Shown here: piece by piece, positions 25,539 to 32,557 of the stretch
How the letters are laid out: each line of letters begins with the position of its first letter
How positions within the stretch are numbered: position 1 is the first letter of the stretch
Source: Aurantiacibacter poecillastricola
GTDB taxonomy: Bacteria > Pseudomonadota > Alphaproteobacteria > Sphingomonadales > Sphingomonadaceae
Direction of reading: 5' to 3'
NCBI RefSeq assembly: GCF_030730945.1
Contig: NZ_JAVAMS010000005.1
Span: forward strand, 124,246 to 188,245
DNA length: 64,000 nucleotides
Position numbers and translations under genes: made by a program
Notes under the pieces: model-generated
What the model saw: only the letters and a program-made list of their open reading frames with translations
The model's database searches: none
Told to the model about the DNA's origin: nothing

Positions 25539-26792
25539 TCAGTAGACCAGCCGCATCCCGATGGTGAACCGGTTGCGGGCGAACTCGCGGAAGAAGTCGC
25601 CATCGGCCGAGCGGTCGAAGCGCTCGGCCCGCGCATAGACCCTGAGGTTGCGATTGACGAGGTAGGTGGCCGACGCGTCGAGCTGGTACTCGGACGCATT
25701 GTCGTCGATCAGTCCGACGGTATCGATCCTGGCAACCCGGGCGCGGCCGATGACAACGAGATTTCGCAGCAACTCGTGCTCCACCGTCACTTGTGCCTGG
25801 CTGCGCAGGTTGCCCGCCGTCAGCCGCGATCCGCCTTCCTCAACCGACCGATTGGCGTCGAGCTCCACCGAAGTCAGCGGAGTGACCGCCCAGCGTAGAT
25901 TGGCACCAAAGGAAACACCCGATGGATCGTTCAGCTGTGGATCGTCGATATTGCGAGTGAGCCACCCGGCGCGGATTTCGCCGCGAATAAGGCTGGTGAG
26001 CTCCATTCTGACGCCTGCCTCCAGCTTGACGCCGGTGGAATCCCGGTCAAGCGGGAACGGCAGGCCTTCGTCGGCAGTGTAATCAAGCCGGTCCACCTCC
26101 ACCCGTGCGAGGACGCCGACACGGGGGGAGACGTCATAGATCCCCTGCCCCGAAGCGCGCACATAGGTCGTGTCCCGGAAGTCCTGCTCCAGCGGTTCGC
26201 CGGTGAACGTCCTTGTATCCTGGAAATCCTGCCGGGTGGCCTGCACCTCGCCCTGCACGCGTAGCGGATCGAAATCGCGCCAGTAGGTCGCACCGGCGCT
26301 GTAACGCATGAAGCGCGTCCGTTCGCGCGCCTGGTTGAAATTGGCCGGGCTGGTGCGATCTTCGGCGAGATAATCGACCGAAGCGTAGGCATCGACGGCA
26401 CTGCGCCTGTCGATGTCCAGCGTGCCGTTGGTGCGCAACCCTGCCTCGAGCTCGTCTTCCCTCGGAAACTCGGCGTGCACGGTACGCTGGACATAGGCGT
26501 TCGCCCGCAGCCGGTGCCGCTGCCAGAGCGAACGCGCCACTACCTGCCCGCGCAGGGTGAGGATCGTATCGTCCGCAGTGCTATCGGGCAGGGCCAGCAC
26601 ATTGTCGTCATACTCGATGCGCAATTCCGCTTCGGGCCTGATGACGAACGACCCGACCCGGCCGCCGACCGGATCGAATTCCGGCCGGTCGCGCTCCGAT
26701 GGCCTGGGCGGAAGGGAAACGGATTGTGCGTTGGCGGTGCTTGCCAGAAGCGCCGCGATGACAGGCGCCAGCGCCAGGGAACTTGTTTTCAT
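25539..26792 (-). CDS. Outer-membrane beta-barrel protein of the EPS cluster (BBP2-type)
   Basis: The 417-residue protein has a signal peptide (cleavage after about A-N-A-Q, residue 23). A repetitive alternating hydrophobic/polar pattern follows, with many short strands of the type R-L-R-A-N-A-Y-V-Q and E-L-R-I-E-Y-D-D-N-V. It ends in F-T-I-G-M-R-L-V-Y, an outer-membrane barrel end with aromatic terminal residue. Proteins of this sort (putative beta-barrel porin 2/VpsM-like) accompany short Wza-type exporters and may form the outer-membrane pore. The stop is directly adjacent to that of the Wzc-like gene. Confidence 0.72.
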   Translation of the reverse strand: MKTSSLALAPVIAALLASTANAQSVSLPPRPSERDRPEFDPVGGRVGSFVIRPEAELRIEYDDNVLALPDSTADDTILTLRGQVVARSLWQRHRLRANAYVQRTVHAEFPREDELEAGLRTNGTLDIDRRSAVDAYASVDYLAEDRTSPANFNQARERTRFMRYSAGATYWRDFDPLRVQGEVQATRQDFQDTRTFTGEPLEQDFRDTTYVRASGQGIYDVSPRVGVLARVEVDRLDYTADEGLPFPLDRDSTGVKLEAGVRMELTSLIRGEIRAGWLTRNIDDPQLNDPSGVSFGANLRWAVTPLTSVELDANRSVEEGGSRLTAGNLRSQAQVTVEHELLRNLVVIGRARVARIDTVGLIDDNASEYQLDASATYLVNRNLRVYARAERFDRSADGDFFREFARNRFTIGMRLVY

Positions 26793-26855
26793 GGGGTCGC
26801 TGCACCATCGTTCGAAAAAGGGAACCCTATGTTGCAGCCTCGTCCGTCAGCGTAC

Positions 26856-28691
26856 CTATACTGGGTTAGCGAACTCGCGCCCTTCGGCATCGAGCATCGC
26901 GGCGAGGCGTCCGTTGCGGCGCGACAGGTCTTGCGGCGTGCCGCATTCCACGATCGTGCCCGCTTCCATCGCGACGATCCAGTCCGCGATACCCACCGCG
27001 GAGGGGCGATGCGCGATCATCAGGATCGTTGTCTGCCCGCGCAATTGCCGAAGCGTCTCGTTGACCGCATCCTGGCTCGCCCAGTCGAGGGAGGCAGTCG
27101 CCTCGTCGAGGATGAGCAATTCGGGCTGGCGCAGCAGCGCGCGGGCCAGCGCCACGCGTTGCCGCTGACCGCCGGAAAGAGCTGTTCCATTATCACCTAT
27201 GATCAGGTCCAGCCCACAGCGATGACCGCGGACGAAATCGACCCCTGCTTGATCCAGCGCCTGCCACAGGGCGGCATCTTCAGCTTCAGGGCAGCCGAGC
27301 CGTAGATTGTCTGCCACGCTGGCATTGAGCAGGAAAGCGTCCTGCGGCACATAGGCGACGCTGCGCCGCCACGCACGTCTGTCTTCTTCCGGCAGCGTAC
27401 GCCCATCAAGTGCGATGGTCCCGCTTGAGGGCAAGAGCAATCCGGCCGCGAGATCCGCCAGTGTGCTCTTGCCGCAACCCGAGGGTCCGATGACCGCGGT
27501 GATCTGCCCGGCGGGAAGGCGCAGGCTCACGCCTTGCAGCACGGGCGGACTGTCCGGCCCCGGATACCGATAGCCGACCTCGTCGAATGCCAGTTCGGAC
27601 TCGAGGCGGATCGGAACGCCGGAAGGGAGCGCTTCGATCTCACGGCTGGCCCGGCACTCCGCCTCGAACCGACGAATCGTTTCGATGACCGGAAGGTTCA
27701 GCAGCAGGTCTTGCAGGCTCGACTGGATACCGAGGAAACGGGGGGCGATACGCGCCAGCACGAGCAGGAAGACCAGCAGGCTCGCCAGCGGGGTCTCGAA
27801 CACGGCGATGCCGAGGAAAACGAGAGTGGCGATGGCCAGCGCGCTGACGGCTTGCGATACGATTGTGGCCAGCGACGTGAGACGCATGTAACCCACAGCC
27901 TCGCCCTGCACGGCTTCCAGGTTGCGGGCCAGCCTTTCGCGGTAGCCCTCTTCCATCGCGTGGATCTTCGCCGTCTTCATGCCGTCGAGAAATTCCGCGA
28001 CAGTGCGGAACTGGTTGCGCTTGTTGACCGTGCGTTCATGGCCAAAGGCGGTAGCCCGCCGCCGCACCGGGGCCAGCACGACCAGCACCAGTGACCCGAG
28101 ACCCATCGCGACCAGTGTCATGGGAGGAGAGATTGCAGCCGATACGATGAGGTAGATGCACAGCAGGACAGCGGTCTGAACCAACATGATCATGGCGAAG
28201 ATAGCGCTGTAGACCCGCTCTGCGTCGGTTGTGAGAAGGTGGTGCAGATCGCTGCGACGCTGGCGCGACAGGAATTCCCAGCTTGCCCCGCCAATCGCGG
28301 CGAACATGCCAAGGCGGACGCGGTTGAATATATGGAACAGCAGGCGGGCGACATAGATGTTCTTCGCTCGCATGAAGAATGCGTGCACGATGACGAGGGC
28401 GACCAGCAGGGCGAGAACTGCCAGCAGCGGGACCTCGACCGATCCAACCGGGCCGAGGGGAAGATCGACGATGTTGCTCGCGCCAGGCTCCACCAGCGAC
28501 AGCAGCGGGATGATCAGGACGATCGAGAGGCCTTCGGTGACGCCCCCGAGAACCAGCAGCAACAGGGCGACTGCCAGTCGCCGATGCTCGCCCTGTGCAG
28601 CGAACAGCGCGAAGGCGTGGATCGTGCGCAGTTTCTGCCCCTCCGGCGCGGTCTCGCCTGTCGGCGACTCAGGATCCGGATTGCGCTGCAT
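26856..28691 (-). CDS. ABC transporter, permease-ATPase fusion (lasso peptide exporter, D-type)
   Basis: The 611-residue half-transporter has an N-terminal six-helix ABC exporter domain (first helices at about residues 39-60 and 87-110). The C-terminal ATPase shows Walker A G-P-S-G-C-G-K-S-T near residue 417, a Q-loop, signature L-S-G-G-Q-R-Q-R, Walker B L-L-I-L-D-E-A-T and the H-loop I-A-H-R. As the last gene of the lasso operon it would export the mature peptide and confer self-immunity, the known role of McjD-type proteins. No C39 leader-peptidase domain is present, consistent with a separate B2 peptidase. It overlaps the kinase gene by 23 bases. An EPS-related export role cannot be excluded but is less likely. 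Confidence 0.82.
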   Translation of the reverse strand: MQRNPDPESPTGETAPEGQKLRTIHAFALFAAQGEHRRLAVALLLLVLGGVTEGLSIVLIIPLLSLVEPGASNIVDLPLGPVGSVEVPLLAVLALLVALVIVHAFFMRAKNIYVARLLFHIFNRVRLGMFAAIGGASWEFLSRQRRSDLHHLLTTDAERVYSAIFAMIMLVQTAVLLCIYLIVSAAISPPMTLVAMGLGSLVLVVLAPVRRRATAFGHERTVNKRNQFRTVAEFLDGMKTAKIHAMEEGYRERLARNLEAVQGEAVGYMRLTSLATIVSQAVSALAIATLVFLGIAVFETPLASLLVFLLVLARIAPRFLGIQSSLQDLLLNLPVIETIRRFEAECRASREIEALPSGVPIRLESELAFDEVGYRYPGPDSPPVLQGVSLRLPAGQITAVIGPSGCGKSTLADLAAGLLLPSSGTIALDGRTLPEEDRRAWRRSVAYVPQDAFLLNASVADNLRLGCPEAEDAALWQALDQAGVDFVRGHRCGLDLIIGDNGTALSGGQRQRVALARALLRQPELLILDEATASLDWASQDAVNETLRQLRGQTTILMIAHRPSAVGIADWIVAMEAGTIVECGTPQDLSRRNGRLAAMLDAEGREFANPV

Positions 28692-29637
28692 CCGCCTCTA
28701 CCAGGTCGACGAGCGCGGAGATGCGATCGAGATCGCGTGGCACGCGCAGGATGGAAATGGGCGTCTGCTGCGCAACGAGACCCGCCAGCAGCATATGCTG
28801 CGAGGCCGCCTTGCGCCACATCGCCTGCGGGCCGAATCGGCAGACATAGGAGAAGCGCAGCAAGGCCTTGAAGCGCTCGGTTCCGTTTAGCGGAACCTGT
28901 TCCAGACGGTCACCGCGGGCAAGCAGGTAGAACCTGGAAGGCGGCATGGGGGCGCTGGCAAAACCTTCTGCCAGCATGAAGCGATCCTTGTCGATCACCG
29001 CCTTGACTTGTGGCCTCCGTTGGGCGCGCACCAGGGCGATCGCGCCGGCCGCATCCGCCGCCAGCTTCACCTGTCCGAATGCCGGGGCGATTGTGCTTTC
29101 CTGCGTGGCGGGATCGGTTCTTATCGCGATAAGGTCGTCGGTAAGCAGGTGGTGGCCGGCGGACACCAGTGCCGCCGCGGTCGTGGATTTGCCGGCGCCC
29201 TTGTCGCCGAGGAATGCCACCGCCTTTCCGGCGACGGAGAGCGCGCTTCCGTGCAGGACGAGGTTGCCGCGGCTCTGGAGCACCAGCCCCATGACCGGAC
29301 CCAGTAGCGCAAAGCCCATCAGGTCGGGTCCGACTCCGGGAGCAGGCAATACCTCGATCCGGCACCCATCGTGCACGGTAAACTCGCCCACTTCCCACCA
29401 GCGCAGGAACTGCTCGCGCTCCGTGAAGGTGAAGCGATTGTCCTCTGCCGGGTCCCACTCCCCCTCCATCAGTTCTATAGACAGGTCGCACGGGGCCGAG
29501 GCTGAACCGGACGTCAACTCGGGCAGTGGTACCTGCGAGGCGATGCCGAGACCGAAAGCGGAGTAAATGTGCCAGGGATGATCCTCGGCGCGTTCGCGCC
29601 TCGCCGTCATGTCGATTGCTTCGCTCCCGATGATCAT
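28669..29637 (-). CDS. HPr-kinase-like kinase of the lasso locus
   Basis: The 322-residue protein has a poorly conserved N-terminal half. A C-terminal HprK-type P-loop kinase domain follows: H-G-S-A-L near residue 149, Walker A G-D-K-G-A-G-K-S-T near residue 163, and T-D-D-L-I-A-I near residue 185, the acidic segment expected for catalysis. Kinases of this type in lasso clusters phosphorylate the C-terminal Ser of the precursor (established for the paeninodin kinase), and the precursor here ends in Ser. The ATG overlaps the cyclase stop (ATGA at 29634-29637). True HPr kinase is unlikely because there is no PTS context and the N-terminal half is atypical. Confidence 0.8.
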   Translation of the reverse strand: MIIGSEAIDMTARRERAEDHPWHIYSAFGLGIASQVPLPELTSGSASAPCDLSIELMEGEWDPAEDNRFTFTEREQFLRWWEVGEFTVHDGCRIEVLPAPGVGPDLMGFALLGPVMGLVLQSRGNLVLHGSALSVAGKAVAFLGDKGAGKSTTAAALVSAGHHLLTDDLIAIRTDPATQESTIAPAFGQVKLAADAAGAIALVRAQRRPQVKAVIDKDRFMLAEGFASAPMPPSRFYLLARGDRLEQVPLNGTERFKALLRFSYVCRFGPQAMWRKAASQHMLLAGLVAQQTPISILRVPRDLDRISALVDLVEADAAQSGS

Positions 29638-31427
29638 GCCGCGTATCCTGTGGCGCGCTCACGGCTGGCCGCGTTGGCGCCCCGAGCTTGCAACCAGGTC
29701 GCAAGTGCCACTACCCGCCAGATCGCCTGCACGCGGTGGCCGGGGGTGTCGTCGGGGCAGGAGCGCATGTGCTGCCAGGCCGACTGTACTTCCGGCAGAT
29801 CCACATAGTCCCCGAGTGCATCCTCGCCGTCGACGAGCAGCGCGTCGATGCGCTCGCCATCGCGCCTCGCCATGCCTTCGGCCAGGGCAGGTCCGAAGTT
29901 GAGCTTGTCGCGCCGGTTGCGCACGGCAGAGGGAAGCAGGTCCTTCAGGGCCCGCCGCATGATGAGCCTCGAGCACCCTGCCGAGAGCTTGTCCTGTGCC
30001 GGAACGCCCACGCAGAACTCCACCAGTTTGCGGGTCCAGAAAGGATAGCGTCCAACCATGCCGTTGCGAGCATAGCTGCTCGCCATCACCTCGAAAGCGT
30101 GTGTCTGGATGGGAGCGGTCAACGACCGGATGTGCTGCTCGGCCTCGCCGGCCCGCGGATTGCGCCTGGCCGCGCTCTGTAAGGCGGCAAGCTGTGCCTC
30201 CCGCGCGAATTGCGGGGCAATGAAATTGGCCCGGCCGCCGCCAAAGGTTTCGCCCCGCCGCATCATCAGCCTTGCCGCCAGCCTTCCGCCGGGGAGTCCA
30301 TGACGGGCAGACAGGGCTGCGAAAAGTAACCCGCGAGGCTGACCGAAATTGGCGGCCGCGCCTTCGCATTCATGCCAGGCCCGTCGATATTTCCGGCGCA
30401 TGAACAGTTCGTCGAGCAGTCCGTATCCGTGAGAGACGACCTCGTCGCCGCCATGCCCGTCGAGCATCGCCCCGAGGCCGTCGGCTCGGGCCATTCCCAG
30501 CAGGGGTTGCATGCAGGCGAGGTTAGGCGCCAGGAAAGGCTCCCCGTGTGCCATCACGCAGTCCTGCAGGTGCTCCAGCGGGGCATAGCCATCGGCAAGG
30601 TAGATGCTGCTTTCGCACCCGCCCTTGTGCAGCACGGCATTCACATAGGATCTCTCGTCCCATTCGGGTTTCGAGGAGAAGGCAAGTGAATAGGTCCGCA
30701 CGGGACGTGTCTGTGCGGCGTCCGGCGCGGTAAGAGCACAGACGATGGATGAGGAGTCGAGACCGCCGCTCAAGAGAGCTCCGGTTTTCGCCCTGCTGCT
30801 GTCGCTAGTCACCTCTTGCACGGCCTGCAGGAACAGGTGGCGAAACTCCTCGGCCCGTTCCTCCGCGCTGCCAGGAACCTCGGCGGGCCGCAGTTGCCAG
30901 TAGCGGCGAAGGGTTATCTCCCCATGCCGGAACAACAACGAATGTGCGGCCGGCAACCGGGCGATCTCGCAGAAGAAGGTGGAGTCGTCGTCGAACACGG
31001 TCCCGGCCAGGAACTGTGCCACGGCAGCATCGCGAACACTGTCGGATGGGCGCTGCAGCTTGCCGAGATTGCTGGCAAACAGCAGTCCGTCCTTGTCGCC
31101 GCGATAGTAGAAGGGCCGGATGCCGAACCTGTCCCGCGCACAGAACAGGCTATGCGAACGTGCATCCCATAGGGCGAATGCGAACTCGCCTTCCAGATGC
31201 TCGACGCATTCTGGCCCCCACCGGCGCCAGGCGAACAGGATCACCTGTGCGTCGGTATAGCCATGCGAACCCAGCTGTGCGTCGATCCGCCCGCGATCAT
31301 GGAGTACGGCATCGGCGGCAACCGTGACGGGACCCGCGCTGGCCACGCCGGAGGCCTTGTCGCAGCACAATTCGGGCTTCCGTTTCAGCGAGATTTCGCA
31401 CGGTACTGCGCCGAACAGGCCCGGCAT
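29634..31427 (-). CDS. Lasso cyclase, asparagine-synthetase-like (C protein)
   Basis: The 597-residue protein has an N-terminal glutamine-amidotransferase-like domain (A-L-W-D-A-R, R-D-R-F-G-I-R-P-F-Y-Y). The Cys nucleophile after Met is replaced by Pro, so it should not hydrolyse glutamine. The synthetase domain carries the ATP-pyrophosphatase loop L-S-G-G-L-D-S-S near residue 222 and D-G-H-G-G-D-E near residue 319. Lasso cyclases adenylate the side chain of the ring Asp/Glu and join it to the core N-terminus. It begins 3 bases after the B2 gene and overlaps the kinase gene by 4. Context with PqqD-like and B2 proteins makes ordinary asparagine synthesis unlikely. Confidence 0.86.
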   Translation of the reverse strand: MPGLFGAVPCEISLKRKPELCCDKASGVASAGPVTVAADAVLHDRGRIDAQLGSHGYTDAQVILFAWRRWGPECVEHLEGEFAFALWDARSHSLFCARDRFGIRPFYYRGDKDGLLFASNLGKLQRPSDSVRDAAVAQFLAGTVFDDDSTFFCEIARLPAAHSLLFRHGEITLRRYWQLRPAEVPGSAEERAEEFRHLFLQAVQEVTSDSSRAKTGALLSGGLDSSSIVCALTAPDAAQTRPVRTYSLAFSSKPEWDERSYVNAVLHKGGCESSIYLADGYAPLEHLQDCVMAHGEPFLAPNLACMQPLLGMARADGLGAMLDGHGGDEVVSHGYGLLDELFMRRKYRRAWHECEGAAANFGQPRGLLFAALSARHGLPGGRLAARLMMRRGETFGGGRANFIAPQFAREAQLAALQSAARRNPRAGEAEQHIRSLTAPIQTHAFEVMASSYARNGMVGRYPFWTRKLVEFCVGVPAQDKLSAGCSRLIMRRALKDLLPSAVRNRRDKLNFGPALAEGMARRDGERIDALLVDGEDALGDYVDLPEVQSAWQHMRSCPDDTPGHRVQAIWRVVALATWLQARGANAASRERATGYAA

Positions 31428-31430
31428 CGC

Positions 31431-31865
31431 TCAGGTCAGTTCCGTGATACAGGTGTAATCGCCCGGCCCGCCGCCCAGCAGGATCTCGTCTTCACACACC
31501 AGCCATGCATGAGCGCCGAATTCCCGGTTTGCGCCGCGCACACCGATGATAATGCGGACAGGGTGGCCCGAGCGGGCGAGAATATACTGGGCCGAAACGG
31601 CCTGCGTCAGGCAAGTCGCACCCGGAATGGCAGGCGCCAAGCGGCGCACGCGGCGCGCTACTGCCCGCGCATAATGGCGCGAGGGCGCGGCAGGGCCAGC
31701 GGCGGGCAACCTCTGCCTCAGCCAGCCATAGCCCTTGAGCGACAGCAGCAAGCGAACTGCCGCTATAACAAAAAAAGCAATGAGACAGGCACGCAATTCG
31801 GTTGCGACATGCGCAATCCTGCCGGGCGCGCCCGCGTTACTGATCACGGTGGGCCAGGCGAGCAT
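31431..31865 (-). CDS. Lasso peptide leader peptidase (B2, transglutaminase-like)
   Basis: The 144-residue protein has one N-terminal hydrophobic helix (about residues 28-45). A transglutaminase-like catalytic segment follows: C-L-T-Q-A-V-S-A-Q-Y-I-L near residue 85 with the Cys nucleophile, I-I-I-G-V-R, then F-G-A-H-A-W-L-V-C-E-D containing the His, with a nearby acidic residue. This is the standard lasso B2 (PF13471-type) signature. The enzyme removes the leader after the Thr-x junction, guided by the B1 protein. It overlaps the B1 gene by 29 bases in another frame; a GTG at 31847 would shorten that overlap. Confidence 0.86.
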   Translation of the reverse strand: MLAWPTVISNAGAPGRIAHVATELRACLIAFFVIAAVRLLLSLKGYGWLRQRLPAAGPAAPSRHYARAVARRVRRLAPAIPGATCLTQAVSAQYILARSGHPVRIIIGVRGANREFGAHAWLVCEDEILLGGGPGDYTCITELT

Positions 31866-32112
31866 CGATCATCTGGCCAAGCAGTTCATCGACATCGGCC
31901 GCGCAGCGCTCGCTCGTCACCGTGAACCGTTCGCTCACCGCAAGGCTGATGTCCTGCGCGCTGGATCGCTCCTGCAGCGCTTCCCAAACGGCAGCCCCCA
32001 CCTTGTTGAGGCTGTAATAGGTGCTGGTCTGCAGGTTGAGCAACGCCAGGCCATCACCCAGTTCGCAGGCTACGACATCCGGATCGGGCCGGATGGTTAC
32101 GTTACCGTCCAT
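31837..32112 (-). CDS. PqqD-family RiPP recognition element (lasso B1)
   Basis: The 91-residue protein has the PqqD fold pattern: N-terminal strands around residues 14-35 (L-G-D-G-L-A-L-L-N-L-Q-T-S-T-Y-Y-S-L-N), then N-x-V-G-A-A-V-W-E-A-L and a helical half ending in L-L-G-Q-M-I-D-A-R-L. RREs bind the precursor leader, particularly the Tyr-Pro-Leu motif, and hand it to the peptidase and cyclase. The split B1/B2 arrangement differs from the fused B protein of classical proteobacterial systems such as microcin J25. It is 100 bases downstream of the precursor gene with a hairpin in between. Confidence 0.87.
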   Translation of the reverse strand: MDGNVTIRPDPDVVACELGDGLALLNLQTSTYYSLNKVGAAVWEALQERSSAQDISLAVSERFTVTSERCAADVDELLGQMIDARLAHRDQ

Positions 32113-32140
32113 TTGAAACTCCCTGTCGGGGAAAGAATAC

Positions 32141-32186
32141 GGGGGGCGCAGGCGCTGTTGCGCCCTGAGGGGATCACGCGCCCCCC
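32141..32186 (-). terminator. Hairpin between lasso precursor and B1 genes (probable attenuating terminator)
   Basis: GGGGGGCGC at 32141-32149 pairs exactly with GCGCCCCCC at 32178-32186, and inside it GGCGC-TGTT-GCGCC (32151-32164) forms a second small stem. In the minus-strand transcript the outer stem is followed by a short U-rich stretch (GUAUUCUUU). Such hairpins commonly sit after a RiPP precursor gene to stop most transcripts, giving excess precursor over enzymes. It may also protect the precursor mRNA 3' end. Confidence 0.55.
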
Positions 32187-32212
32187 ATCTCTTTCGCGGT
32201 TAGCCGACCCTC

Positions 32213-32374
32213 TTAGGAAAGGCCGCCGTCGGGTCCACAGGTGAGATCACCGAAGGGCGTGCCCGCGGGGAACTGGGCATCAAGGGCGTCAGGGCAACCT
32301 GAAGCCTGGGTCAGCCTTTCGAACGTACCCAGTTCCTCCAGTGTCGGCGATACGTATTCTTCTCTAGTATTCAT
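32213..32374 (-). CDS. Lasso peptide precursor (A), 53 residues
   Basis: This gene was found by translating the gap upstream of B1. The 23-residue leader carries Y7, P10, L12, G16 and T22 in the exact spacing Y-x2-P-x-L-x3-G-x5-T-x recognised by split B1/B2 systems. Cleavage after residue 23 would leave a 30-residue core starting A-S-G-C-P-D-A-L-D. A ring between the Ala1 amine and the Asp9 side chain is predicted. The tail (residues 10-30) contains F-P-A-G-T-P-F-G-D-L-T, a second Cys at core position 23, and ends G-G-L-S. The ATG has GAGGAG at 6 bases spacing. Core C4 and C23 could form a disulfide. The C-terminal Ser is the likely kinase target. Alternative ring starts (Ser2-Asp9, Gly3-Asp9) cannot be excluded. 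Confidence 0.88.
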   Translation of the reverse strand: MNTREEYVSPTLEELGTFERLTQASGCPDALDAQFPAGTPFGDLTCGPDGGLS

Positions 32375-32402
32375 GACGAACTCCTCTTTTAGATCGAGGC
32401 AT
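32364..32402 (-). CDS. 12-codon minicistron overlapping the lasso precursor start
   Basis: ATG at 32400-32402 is preceded by a perfect AGGAGG at 5 bases spacing, the strongest Shine-Dalgarno in the region. It opens a 12-residue frame (M-P-R-S-K-R-G-V-R-H-E-Y). The frame reads through the precursor's own GAGGAG and ends with TAG at 32364-32366, overlapping the precursor ATG in another frame by 11 bases. This is the layout of a leader cistron that couples or gates translation of the next gene. The peptide itself is unlikely to have a function. Confidence 0.45.
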   Translation of the reverse strand: MPRSKRGVRHEY

Positions 32403-32557
32403 TTACACCTCCTAAGTCCTTATGAAGACAAACCTCGATACAGTGAACGGAAAACACCCCAATTTACGCTTCGAAATCAGGTTTGTAACTTGCATTATGA
32501 TATGGATCTGTGGGGCGGTTTAGACTGTACGTCCAAAGGGGCTCCCGGAAGATCATA

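Noticed and set aside
28669-29637. Housekeeping HPr kinase/phosphatase
   Set aside because: It lies in the lasso operon with coupled starts and lacks PTS neighbours; its N-terminal half does not resemble the housekeeping enzyme.
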